A stretch of 64,000 nt of DNA from Prevotella sp. oral taxon 299 str. F0039 (GTDB lineage: Bacteria > Bacteroidota > Bacteroidia > Bacteroidales > Bacteroidaceae), in the NCBI RefSeq assembly GCF_000163055.2, contig NC_022111.1, forward strand, positions 1,302,001 through 1,366,000. The letters run 5' to 3'. Positions 39,426 through 48,012 of the stretch are shown here, piece after piece. The notes beneath the pieces are model-generated. The model saw only the letters and a list, made by a program, of their open reading frames with translations, did not search any database and was not told where the DNA came from. Position 1 is the first letter of the stretch, and every line of letters begins with the position of its first letter. Both the position numbers and the translations under genes were made by a program.

Positions 39426-40517
39426 ATGGAACTGATTGATCATTTATATTGTGTGATACTTGCTGGAGGCAAAGGAAAACGCTTATGGCCATCTAGTAGG
39501 AATGAATATCCAAAGCAATTCATCGACTTCTTTGGGGTGGGAAGAACGCAATTGCAACAAACATACGACCGACTTGCTCGCTTAGTACCTGCAAATCGCA
39601 TTATAATAAGTACTTTTCGAGAGTATGTTTCAATTGTCAAAGAACAATTACCTCACATCTCCGACGAACAAATATTAGACGAACCCATTCGCAAAGACAC
39701 CGCTCCTGCTGTGGCTTGGGCAGCTTATCGCATTACAAAATTAGACGAAAAAGCTACCATTTTGGTAACTCCTTCCGACCAAGACATACGCAATGAAGAC
39801 GCATTTAGTGTCAATGTGCACGAGGCTTTGGCGTTTATGGAGAAGGAAAAAGAAGCTATTGTGGCTATGGGAGTGCGCCCTACACGACCCGAACCAGGCT
39901 ATGGTTACATTCAAATAGGCGACAATGTAGATCACGATATCTATACCGTTAAGTCGTTTACAGAGAAACCTAATCGTGAATTTGCACAGCTATTTGTAGA
40001 TAGTGGCGAGTTTTATTGGAACACAGGTATGTTCTTTGCACGAGCAAAACAACTGCTCGAGAACACTTATCAACTGCTTCCTATGGTGCTAAAGACTTTA
40101 GATGATGAGAATTCCAACGCCACTTTGGAAGAAGAAAGGGCTTTTCTTGAAACCAATTATTACGAATATCCCAACATACCTATCGACAGAACAATGTTAG
40201 AAAGGGCATCACACACCTATTTATTAAAGTGCGATTATGGTTGGGCAGATATGGGAACATGGCACAGTATATATGAAGAAAAGAGCAACAATAGCACAGA
40301 CAATGTGATAATTGATAGCGATGTGCTGATGGAAAACTGCTCTAATTGTGTTGTAAAGCTACCTAAAGGCAAGCTTGCAGTGATCAATGGACTCGATGAT
40401 TACATTGTTGCTGAACAAGACAATGTGCTCCTTATATGTAAAAAAGAAGACTCTTCGGCTCTCATTCGCAAGTATGTTACAGAAGTACAAGTGAAGAAAG
40501 GTGAGGAATATTGTTAG
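39426..40517 (+). CDS. mannose-1-phosphate guanylyltransferase
   Basis: Makes GDP-mannose from mannose-1-phosphate and GTP for LPS, capsule or glycoprotein sugars. 363 residues, single-domain type without the C-terminal isomerase half. The nucleotidyltransferase signature AGGKGKRLWPSSR (about 14-26) is followed by PKQF; later FTEKPN and FYWNTGMF match the family. Monocistronic, with a bidirectional terminator downstream. Confidence 0.93.
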   Translation: MELIDHLYCVILAGGKGKRLWPSSRNEYPKQFIDFFGVGRTQLQQTYDRLARLVPANRIIISTFREYVSIVKEQLPHISDEQILDEPIRKDTAPAVAWAAYRITKLDEKATILVTPSDQDIRNEDAFSVNVHEALAFMEKEKEAIVAMGVRPTRPEPGYGYIQIGDNVDHDIYTVKSFTEKPNREFAQLFVDSGEFYWNTGMFFARAKQLLENTYQLLPMVLKTLDDENSNATLEEERAFLETNYYEYPNIPIDRTMLERASHTYLLKCDYGWADMGTWHSIYEEKSNNSTDNVIIDSDVLMENCSNCVVKLPKGKLAVINGLDDYIVAEQDNVLLICKKEDSSALIRKYVTEVQVKKGEEYC

Positions 40518-40634
40518 AAATACCACAAACAAAACCATGCTATTAGCATGAAAAACAAATGTGAAAAACATAGAGACAATTGCTTTATACACCTTAATAG
40601 GCTATAAAACAGAGGAGATTTAACAAACACATAG

Positions 40635-40673
40635 AAAAGAAGAACAGACCCTTTAGGAGTCTGTTCTTCTTTT
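40635..40673. terminator. bidirectional intrinsic terminator
   Basis: Perfect 15-bp stem AAAAGAAGAACAGAC (40635-40649) with 40659-40673, 9-nt loop, between convergent genes. Confidence 0.9.
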
Positions 40674-40674
40674 G

Positions 40675-41328
40675 TTATGCTTCTTTTTCAATGATATCGA
40701 GCAACAAAGCAAAGTCGTTTATAATCCAAGTTGCGCCTGCTTGTTCTAAACTTTCTTTCGTTCCGTTACCAAAAGTAACGCCAACTGTGCGCAAACCAGC
40801 CCTTTTCCCCATTTCAATATCAAACCAAGTGTCACCCACCACAATCGTTTCTTCGGGCTTAAAATACTGTTCTTCTAATGTTTTTAGAACAGGTTCGGGG
40901 TGCGGTTTGTGGTTTGAAACCTCGTCTGCACCAATGATATAGGGTATAAAAGAGTCGATTTTCATTTCTTCGAGCAAAGCCCTTGCCGACCAAGAACGAC
41001 GACTTGTGGCGATAGTCATTTGTATTTCACGACGTGAAAGTTCATGAATGGTGTCTATAACATGCTCGAAAGGTGGAACAGAACCAGGTTTATTGTTACG
41101 TCTAAACACCTTTTCATAAGTTGTAATGCATTGCTCTATTATTGCTTCGTCATTGCCTGCAAGCTCTACAAAAGCAGCTTTCAAAGGTAACCCAATGGTA
41201 TTTCGACACTCTTGTGCTGTGCAAATATGCAAGTTAAGTTCTGAAAGTGTATCTTGAAGGCATTGCACAATTAAGGCGGTTGAATCGCCAATCGTTCCAT
41301 CAAAGTCGAAAATTATATTTTTAATCAT
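40675..41328 (-). CDS. HAD-family phosphatase (phosphoglycolate phosphatase-like)
   Basis: 217 residues, subfamily I HAD: motif I DFDGTIGDS (about 8-16), a small helical cap, motif II TSRRS, motif III lysine in SNHKPHPEP, and motif IV VGDTWFDIEMGKRAG. Likely acts on a small phosphate metabolite such as phosphoglycolate or a sugar phosphate. A minus-strand TACTTTTG at 41412-41419 may be its -7 element. Confidence 0.87.
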   Translation of the reverse strand: MIKNIIFDFDGTIGDSTALIVQCLQDTLSELNLHICTAQECRNTIGLPLKAAFVELAGNDEAIIEQCITTYEKVFRRNNKPGSVPPFEHVIDTIHELSRREIQMTIATSRRSWSARALLEEMKIDSFIPYIIGADEVSNHKPHPEPVLKTLEEQYFKPEETIVVGDTWFDIEMGKRAGLRTVGVTFGNGTKESLEQAGATWIINDFALLLDIIEKEA

Positions 41329-41483
41329 ATTTCATTATGTTTAGAACGGCACGTCTTGTTCGATAAAGACGTTTCTTTTTAAGTCCCGAATATAAAGTAT
41401 TCAAACGGCAACAAAAGTACAAATAATTCATTGTTTCTTAAATATAATAATGTAATAAAATAACAATTACTGAAGAGTTTTAC

Positions 41484-41491
41484 GTAACTTT
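41484..41491 (+). promoter_or_regulatory. putative -7 element directly before the U32 peptidase start
   Basis: TAACTTTG ends 8 bp before the ATG at 41500, implying a nearly leaderless mRNA; no clear -33 TTTG is seen. Confidence 0.45.
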
Positions 41492-41499
41492 GCAACATC

Positions 41500-42759
41500 A
41501 TGATTAAAGAACAGAATATAAATAAGTATGAAATAATGGCTCCCGTGGGCTCAAGAGAGAGCTTAATGGCAGCAATTCAGGCTGGAGCAAACTCCATTTA
41601 CTTTGGTATTGGACAACTAAATATGCGCTCACATTCAGCCAATCATTTCACAATAGACGACCTTCACGAAATTGCTTCGATATGTTCCGAACATGGAATA
41701 AAAAGCTATTTAACAGTGAACACCATTATTTACGGAGGTGATATCGAAACAATGCACCGTATAGTAGACGCTGCAAAAGAAGCAAAAGTAAGTGCAGTGA
41801 TTGCCGCCGACGTTGCAGTTATTATGTATTGTCGTAGCATTGGCGTTGAGGTTCACTTGTCTACACAGCTCAACATCACCAATATCGATTCGTTAAAGTT
41901 CTATGCTCAATATGCCGATGTTGTGGTATTGGCTCGAGAACTCAACATGGAACAAGTGTCAGAGATATACCAACGTATTATAGAAGACGATGTGCGAGGT
42001 CCTAATGGCGAGCTTATTCGCATAGAAATGTTCTGCCATGGCGCACTATGTATGGCGGTATCGGGCAAGTGTTACTTAAGTATCGACAACGAAGCACATT
42101 CGGCTAACCGTGGAGATTGCCGTCAACTATGCCGTCGTTCGTATATTGTTACCGACAAAGAAACAGGCACTGAGCTTGAAGTAGATAACCAATACATCAT
42201 GAGTCCCAAAGACCTTAAGACCTTAAGGTTCATCGATAAGATGATGGATGCAGGTGTAAGAGTATTCAAAATCGAAGGTCGTGCACGTGGACCAGAGTAT
42301 GTTTACAAGGTAGTTACATGCTATAAAGAAGCCATTGAGAGCGTATTAAACGACACTTTCACTGAAGAAAAGAAGGATAAGTGGGACGAAGAGCTATCAA
42401 AAGTGTTCAATCGTGGATTCTGGGACGGCTATTATCAAGGTCAAAAGCTAGGCGAATGGAACAAGAATTATGGTAGTGCAGCCACTGAAAAGAAAGTACT
42501 TGTGGGCAAAGTAGTGAAATATTTCTCTAAAATAGGCGTAGCAGAGATTGCCGTTACCGCTTCGGAAATAGAGAAAGGCGAACGCATTTTAATTACAGGA
42601 CCTACCACTGGAGTGATGTATCTCGATGCGAATGAAATTCGATACGACCTCAATCCAGTTGAAAAAGTAGAGAAAGGTTGGAACGTTTCAATCCCCGTTA
42701 CCGACAAAGTGCGTCCTAACGACAAAGTGTTTAAGCTGGTTACCGTAGCCCCCAAATAA
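41500..42759 (+). CDS. peptidase U32 family protein (tRNA/rRNA hydroxylation type)
   Basis: 419 residues: N-terminal TIM-barrel-like domain with VHLSTQLNITN, then the U32 signature with four cysteines spread over FCHGALCMAVSGKC and NRGDCRQLC (about 178-210), and a C-terminal beta-barrel. Despite the name, characterised relatives (TrhP, RlhA) act in prephenate-dependent hydroxylation of tRNA or rRNA, and the cysteines probably hold an iron-sulfur cluster. It precedes sufE and an RNA methyltransferase gene, an RNA-modification and Fe-S flavoured neighbourhood. Confidence 0.88.
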   Translation: MIKEQNINKYEIMAPVGSRESLMAAIQAGANSIYFGIGQLNMRSHSANHFTIDDLHEIASICSEHGIKSYLTVNTIIYGGDIETMHRIVDAAKEAKVSAVIAADVAVIMYCRSIGVEVHLSTQLNITNIDSLKFYAQYADVVVLARELNMEQVSEIYQRIIEDDVRGPNGELIRIEMFCHGALCMAVSGKCYLSIDNEAHSANRGDCRQLCRRSYIVTDKETGTELEVDNQYIMSPKDLKTLRFIDKMMDAGVRVFKIEGRARGPEYVYKVVTCYKEAIESVLNDTFTEEKKDKWDEELSKVFNRGFWDGYYQGQKLGEWNKNYGSAATEKKVLVGKVVKYFSKIGVAEIAVTASEIEKGERILITGPTTGVMYLDANEIRYDLNPVEKVEKGWNVSIPVTDKVRPNDKVFKLVTVAPK

Positions 42760-42770
42760 CACATTGCTCC

Positions 42771-42856
42771 GTAAAAGCTATGAGTTTGCACCCTAAAAGC
42801 AATGCAATTACACCCTAAAAGCAATGCTTTTACAACGCAATATCAATGCTTTTCAA
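42771..42856. repeat. 22-bp repeat array J (4 units)
   Basis: Textbook array starting 12 bp after the U32 stop: units 1-2 keep the left arm, unit 3 has the full AAAAGCAATGCTTTT palindrome, unit 4 keeps the right arm. Confidence 0.88.
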
Positions 42857-42942
42857 AACCAAGCGCAAAAGCCTTATAAACAAAGCACTTGCAAAGGGGA
42901 TACAAAACCAAAATAATTGACAATCAAATTATAAACAACGCA

Positions 42943-42974
42943 CCTCAGAAAGTTCCTCAAAAGACTTTCTGAGG
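42943..42974 (+). other. hairpin just upstream of sufE
   Basis: Perfect 11-bp stem CCTCAGAAAGT (42943-42953) with 42964-42974, 10-nt loop, ending 15 bp before the sufE ATG and lacking a U-tract. It could be a leader hairpin affecting sufE translation, or a Rho-independent remnant. Confidence 0.5.
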
Positions 42975-42989
42975 CATAAAAACAAAGGT

Positions 42990-43406
42990 ATGACAATCAA
43001 TCAAATACAAGACGAAGTGATCGAAGAGTTCAACGATTTCGCTGATTGGATGGATAAATATCAAATGCTTATCGACTTAGGTAATGAACTTTCACCCCTT
43101 GATAACCAATATAAAACAGAAGAAAACCTCATCGAAGGCTGTCAAAGTAGGGTGTGGGTGCAATGCGATTTCGACGGAACACAATTGCATTTTACCGCAG
43201 ATAGCGATGCTTTAATTGTGAAAGGCATCATCGCTTTGCTTATTAGAGTGCTCGATAATCACACTCCTCAAGAGATTTTGGATAGCGACTTATACTTTAT
43301 AGACGCTATTGGTTTGAAAGAACACCTATCTCCAACTCGTTCAAATGGACTCCTTTCAATGGTGAAACGCATTAAGGCTTATGCCTTGGTATATGCTCAA
43401 AGCTAA
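42990..43406 (+). CDS. sufE: SufE-family sulfur acceptor protein
   Basis: 138-residue cytoplasmic protein that takes persulfide sulfur from the cysteine desulfurase SufS and passes it to the SUF scaffold. The active-site motif EGCQSRVW (Cys about 52) is intact. No other suf genes are in this window. Starts 15 bp after a leader hairpin. Confidence 0.9.
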   Translation: MTINQIQDEVIEEFNDFADWMDKYQMLIDLGNELSPLDNQYKTEENLIEGCQSRVWVQCDFDGTQLHFTADSDALIVKGIIALLIRVLDNHTPQEILDSDLYFIDAIGLKEHLSPTRSNGLLSMVKRIKAYALVYAQS

Positions 43407-43433
43407 ACACTTTACATAAGATTACAGAATAAA

Positions 43434-43964
43434 ATGCGCAAGTTAAACGTATTAGAAATGAACCGTTTAACGGTAGAAGAGTTCAAAGCGGCTCGCAAAC
43501 TACCGCTCGTTGTGGTGCTCGACAATGTTCGTTCGCTTCATAATGTGGGCTCGGTATTTCGCAGTTGCGACGCTTTTCGAATCGAAGCTGTTTACTTATG
43601 TGGCATAACGGCTACACCACCCAGTGCTGAAATACATAAAACTGCACTTGGAGCAGAGGATAGTGTGAGCTGGAAATACTATAAATCGACCCTCGATGCG
43701 GTTGAAGAACTAAAGCAACAAGACTATTTTGTTTATTCAATTGAGCAGGTAGAAGGGTCGCAAAACATGGCTAAAATAAATTTAGACCACTCTAAACGCT
43801 ATGCTGTTGTGTTGGGAAACGAAGTGAAAGGGGTTCAACAAGAAGTGGTAAATGCCAGTGATAGTTGTTTAGAAATACCACAATTGGGCACCAAACACTC
43901 GCTTAACGTAAGCGTAACCGCTGGAATTGTGGTGTGGGAGTTTGCAAAACAACTCGTACTATAA
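43434..43964 (+). CDS. SpoU/TrmH-family RNA 2'-O-methyltransferase
   Basis: 176 residues, a lone SPOUT domain. Motif 1 DNVRSLHNVGSVFRS (about 32-46, catalytic Arg), motif 2 VLGNEVKGV and motif 3 LEIPQLGTKHSLNVSV form the knotted SAM site. Short length without an N-terminal extension resembles TrmL-like tRNA or unassigned rRNA enzymes. It lies 28 bp after sufE and is probably co-transcribed. Confidence 0.9.
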   Translation: MRKLNVLEMNRLTVEEFKAARKLPLVVVLDNVRSLHNVGSVFRSCDAFRIEAVYLCGITATPPSAEIHKTALGAEDSVSWKYYKSTLDAVEELKQQDYFVYSIEQVEGSQNMAKINLDHSKRYAVVLGNEVKGVQQEVVNASDSCLEIPQLGTKHSLNVSVTAGIVVWEFAKQLVL

Positions 43965-44019
43965 TTGCTTTTCGAGGCCAACCAAGAATAAATAGTAAAA
44001 CAACTACAATGTAACAAGC

Positions 44020-47000
44020 ATGAAACCTGTGAGACTTTATAGCCTAATAGCAGATTTCGTTGAACCGATAAGTGGTGTAACGAAATTGAAAAGACATGCT
44101 ATTAAGGGACTTTTGTCGTTCTTCTTACTCACTATTTTCATAGCTTGCAACGAACAAGACCATAACCTTCAGCTCGGAGAACTCGAACAATCGTTCGACG
44201 AACAACTTGTATCTATCTCGCAAGAGAATGATTCTGTTAGCTGGATTGGTAGTGCTGAGGGTGATGTTTGGCGCATATCGGATCACGAAAAGCAACATTT
44301 TGATATTTCAGACGACCGCATTTATAAAGTGGTTGTGCAGCCTTTGCCCCATAACGACACGCTTTGTTGGATTGGAATACGCAACAAAGGACTTCAGAAA
44401 TGGCAACTTTCAAAAGGCAAACTACATCACCTCAAAAACTATTCTATCCCAGTTAAAGGCATCAACTACTCGGTTTACGACATCATTTCTACACCCAACG
44501 AGTTGCTAGTAGCAAGTAGTAATGGCTTATTCTATTTGCCTTTAAGCAACGAAACCAATTCCCTCCAACGCTTATATCCAGTCCAAAGCAGTGCAAATTG
44601 CATGAGTCCACAGGTTATTCGCAAACTTTCGAGATATAACAAAAACACTATTGTGGCTGCATCGCAAAGCGGTTTGTTGGTAATCAACCTATCAACAAAA
44701 CACGTTTCGGTATTACATGAACAGCAAGACGTGAAGTATGTTTACATTAAAAACGACACTTTATACAGCCTTCTCAATGATTCTCTTATCAAAGAAAATA
44801 TCAAAGGACAGATGTTTAAGAGCGTTTCGCTCGACTTTTGCCCTGCTGTTTACACACAAATAGGCAACAACCACTATTTAATAGGCAATAAAACCATTGC
44901 CATAAGTAAAGATCTTGAACATTTTATCACCATTCCTTTGCGCCGAAAGGTGCCTACATTGTGCAGTAATATCTTAACCATTGGAACAAAAAATGGCTTT
45001 ATGTCGCTGGTAACAGAGAATGCTTTGTGGCGCATTCCACATCATCTTAGTGTGTTTAATGATAACGGAGCCATTACAACTTCATGTTCCGATGAGGATA
45101 ATAGCTATTTTATTAATGCCCAAAATGAGATCTATTGCAGGAAAAATGGCGAGCTTTCGGCTAAGAAAATATACACACTTCCTGCCTCAGAGACGGTTAT
45201 TCAGCTTCATTCTAGTAAGAAACAGCTGTTCTATACCACTTCTCATAACTCGGTAAAGACCATTTCTTTAAGTTCGAGTTACATCAAAAATCAACTCTTT
45301 GTACGCCCTTCTACCCTCTATCAAAGTTGTGCAAAGATTACTGCCTCATATCTTTTTAGCGACGAAAAGCAAACAAAACTCTATTTAGGAGTGCAAGATA
45401 GTGCCTTTATTATCGATAAAAAAGGAAGCGTAGAGCCCCTAAATAACTTCCAAAACAAATATGTTATCGCCTTTCTTTCAAAGGATAACAACTCTCATTT
45501 GTATATTGCTACGCTCAATAATGGCCTATTTTATGGCACAAACAACAAGTTAGTGCCCATTAGTAGCAACGACTCTACGGGCGCATTGCGTGACTTTATT
45601 GTTACAGATGAGCAGAATCCACGATTTATTGGGGCAACCAATAGACTGGTGTTTATGCAAAATAGCAAAGAACAAAAGCACGTAAAGGGAATTAAAAAGC
45701 TGTTGTATGTGAATGATACGCTATTCTATGCAGTGCTGAACAATGGAATTTTACCTTTCACCCGCAAAGGAAATAGTTTGAAAGTGCACCACGTTTTATA
45801 TCCAGACATTCAGTTCGAGGCATCTGCCTGCAATGTTGCTAAACAGCAATTGCAGTTGGGAAGTGCCATAGGAGTGTTGTTGCTCGATGCCGAAACGGGC
45901 GACAATGCGCAGTGGTTGTATTTTGATAGCAGTGTACCCAGTATGCGAATCCTCTTTATTATCGCAGCTTTTGCAATACTTATTTTTATTTCTGTGGTAA
46001 TAATAATGAAGAATAGAGATAAAAACAATGCCGAACTAAATATCGAATCGAAAGAAATTCTGTTGCAACGTCTAAACGATCTTGAGGCGATGTACGACCT
46101 ATTAGAACGCAATGACAAAGGAGATATTGAGTCTTTGCGCATCGATCTCGATGCAATAACGCTGTCGGCACGCAAAGCCAACAAGCAATTAACTGCCATT
46201 TCGCAACGCATTATGCAGTTAAACCGCAATACTGCAATGTTATTACCTAAGAAACTGCAAAGTCAAATCAACCAAATAGTTACCATCGACGCCTTCGAAC
46301 GTAACGCATTAACCATCGAGTCGCAAAACGCTTTGGCATCGGATAATCTCGAAACGATTAAAGATCAGGTGCAAAAGAATCAGCCTTGGATTCAACAAAC
46401 CATGGCTATTATCGAAACATTGACACTCTATAAAGGCACAATGGCACGTGTTGCGCCTATCAACGGCATTACCACTGAGGTGCAAAACGGCATCACCCTC
46501 ACCGAAAAGGCTTTGATAAAAGAGCCTTTGAGCACCACTCTCGGTTACTTTAAGCAGTTGAGTGAGCACTATGAATGGCTGATGGGAGCAGACTGTTTGC
46601 CTGCTATTGTCGACTATATCGATGGTCTTTTTGTGCGTCTTAACAATATTTCGCAACAAAACAATGTTGTGATGGCTATCGAAAAAGAGTTGAAAGAGAT
46701 TGAATTAACATTCAAAAACACCGATAGAGAGCAGGTTCTTGTGAACATAAAGCGCATTACTAAGGTGATAGAACAGCTCGAAGAGTTGAAGAAATTGAGC
46801 AATTCGATGGAGAACTATGTAACTATTAGGCAGTATGTGCTTCACAATAACAAAGAAAAGACAATGCCCAAGCAGGCTTATCAACTTGAAAACGAGGTGG
46901 CGCAAAGGGCAAGTAACGAGGTAGAAGCAATTAAAGAAAGTGTAAATAAGGTATTGAAAGGATTAGAGCAAACCGACATTTACATTATACACGATGTGTT

Positions 47001-47244
47001 AAACATGAATCGAAAAGATAGTCAAACGGCACAAGTTCTGGCTCTTCTATTGGCAAATGCAAAGGTGAAACGCACGCTTATTGCTGGAATGTTGGGCTTA
47101 TATGGAAACTTTAATCCTGTTATTAGTCGTTTGATTAATGGAAAACTGAAACCCAACAAAGCGCAATTAACCGAGTATATCAAGCATACTCCTGTCACTT
47201 TGGTACAAGGAATCTTAGCTCTTATTGAAAAGAGTGAGGCATAG
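44020..47244 (+). CDS. large propeller-transmembrane-coiled-coil protein of unknown function
   Basis: 1074 residues, no family recognised with certainty. Visible parts: an N-terminal hydrophobic segment (about 29-45, ending FIAC, possibly a signal or lipobox), a long beta-rich region (about 50-635) with repeated W-I-G, L-Y-L-G and N-G-L-F-Y-type strands resembling a two-component-type beta-propeller sensor, one membrane helix (about 642-666), then 400 cytoplasmic residues of mostly coiled-coil helices. The C-terminus (about 1005-1060, with RKDSQTAQVLALLL and NPVISRLINGK) could be a helix-turn-helix. No kinase, phosphatase or response-regulator motifs are seen. A one-component transmembrane sensor is a reasonable guess only. 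Confidence 0.65.
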   Translation: MKPVRLYSLIADFVEPISGVTKLKRHAIKGLLSFFLLTIFIACNEQDHNLQLGELEQSFDEQLVSISQENDSVSWIGSAEGDVWRISDHEKQHFDISDDRIYKVVVQPLPHNDTLCWIGIRNKGLQKWQLSKGKLHHLKNYSIPVKGINYSVYDIISTPNELLVASSNGLFYLPLSNETNSLQRLYPVQSSANCMSPQVIRKLSRYNKNTIVAASQSGLLVINLSTKHVSVLHEQQDVKYVYIKNDTLYSLLNDSLIKENIKGQMFKSVSLDFCPAVYTQIGNNHYLIGNKTIAISKDLEHFITIPLRRKVPTLCSNILTIGTKNGFMSLVTENALWRIPHHLSVFNDNGAITTSCSDEDNSYFINAQNEIYCRKNGELSAKKIYTLPASETVIQLHSSKKQLFYTTSHNSVKTISLSSSYIKNQLFVRPSTLYQSCAKITASYLFSDEKQTKLYLGVQDSAFIIDKKGSVEPLNNFQNKYVIAFLSKDNNSHLYIATLNNGLFYGTNNKLVPISSNDSTGALRDFIVTDEQNPRFIGATNRLVFMQNSKEQKHVKGIKKLLYVNDTLFYAVLNNGILPFTRKGNSLKVHHVLYPDIQFEASACNVAKQQLQLGSAIGVLLLDAETGDNAQWLYFDSSVPSMRILFIIAAFAILIFISVVIIMKNRDKNNAELNIESKEILLQRLNDLEAMYDLLERNDKGDIESLRIDLDAITLSARKANKQLTAISQRIMQLNRNTAMLLPKKLQSQINQIVTIDAFERNALTIESQNALASDNLETIKDQVQKNQPWIQQTMAIIETLTLYKGTMARVAPINGITTEVQNGITLTEKALIKEPLSTTLGYFKQLSEHYEWLMGADCLPAIVDYIDGLFVRLNNISQQNNVVMAIEKELKEIELTFKNTDREQVLVNIKRITKVIEQLEELKKLSNSMENYVTIRQYVLHNNKEKTMPKQAYQLENEVAQRASNEVEAIKESVNKVLKGLEQTDIYIIHDVLNMNRKDSQTAQVLALLLANAKVKRTLIAGMLGLYGNFNPVISRLINGKLKPNKAQLTEYIKHTPVTLVQGILALIEKSEA

Positions 47245-47271
47245 TTCAAACCGAGTATTGCACGATGTCGA

Positions 47272-47362
47272 AGCAAAAGCACTGTTATTAGATAGTAATA
47301 GCAGTGCTTTTAATGTATAATCTCAATGCTTTTGCACCTCAATCTCAATGCTTTTATTGTGC
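47272..47362. repeat. 22-bp repeat array K (4 units)
   Basis: Four units 28 bp after the propeller gene stop; right arms (CAATGCTTTT) best kept. Confidence 0.85.
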
Positions 47363-47501
47363 CACTATTTTCTTTTTAACAAGTAGAAGAATTACAGATG
47401 ATAGCAAGGAAGTGGGTAATTATGGAACATTTTCTCGTTAAAAAATTATAACAAACGTATATCTTCCTCCAAACTATGCTCTTTATGTCCCTTTATTTTA
47501 G

Positions 47502-47509
47502 TACTTTTG
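47502..47509 (+). promoter_or_regulatory. putative -7 element of tRNA-Arg
   Basis: TACTTTTG ending 4 bp before the mature tRNA 5' end; no exact -33 TTTG. Confidence 0.45.
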
Positions 47510-47513
47510 CAGC

Positions 47514-47588
47514 GGTTCCGTAGCTCAGTTGGATTAGAGCAACAGCCTTCTAAGCTGTGGGTCAAGGGTTCGAACCCCTTCGGAATCA
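47514..47588 (+). tRNA. tRNA-Arg(TCT)
   Basis: 75-nt tRNA: acceptor GGTTCCG/CGGAATC, D arm with AGCTCAGTTGGATTAGAGC, anticodon stem ACAGC/GCTGT with loop CTTCTAA (anticodon TCT, reads AGA), T arm GGGTTCGAACCCC. CCA is not encoded. Confidence 0.96.
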
Positions 47589-47593
47589 CTAAG

Positions 47594-47638
47594 AAGCAAA
47601 GGCATTATCAATGATTTGATAGCGTTTTTGCTTTTTTG
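47594..47638 (+). terminator. terminator of tRNA-Arg
   Basis: Imperfect hairpin (AGCAAA and TTATCAA on the left, TTGATA and TTTTTGCT on the right) followed by CTTTTTTGTTTT, starting 6 bp after the tRNA. Confidence 0.65.
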
Positions 47639-47813
47639 TTTTATTACACTTTATGGTTCTATCTGCCTTAGATGATGTTGCAAAGATGATTGATGTAACA
47701 ATAAATGATATTTCAAACAATACTAACTATCTATGGATAAAAATACTTTTGCAAATCAGTTAAGTATTTGGTTAGTTCCAACATCACTCTGTTGCTATTG
47801 AGATGAGCATAAT

Positions 47814-47856
47814 AAAAGGTTTCACTTGTTGATAAACAACAAAAGTGAAACCTTTT
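47814..47856. terminator. intrinsic terminator, probably of the sulfatase gene
   Basis: Perfect 14-bp stem AAAAGGTTTCACTT (47814-47827) with 47843-47856; the loop itself can pair (GTTG/CAAC). It lies 157 bp beyond the sulfatase stop on the minus strand. 47639-47813 and 47857-48012 show nothing else. Confidence 0.75.
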
Positions 47857-48012
47857 AATATCATTGCACTTCATGTTTTCTTATCTTCTTAATAGTTGGT
47901 TAAACAACCAAGAACTAATGGAAAACGAAGAAAACGAAAAGCTTTTTATTTTTTCTTTATATGTTTAATGAAGCGCAAATGCCAATTAAATTACTTATAA
48001 ACAATGTTCGTT

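Noticed and set aside
40675..40942. Plus-strand 83-residue frame inside the HAD phosphatase gene
   Set aside because: Antisense shadow of a gene with intact HAD motifs.
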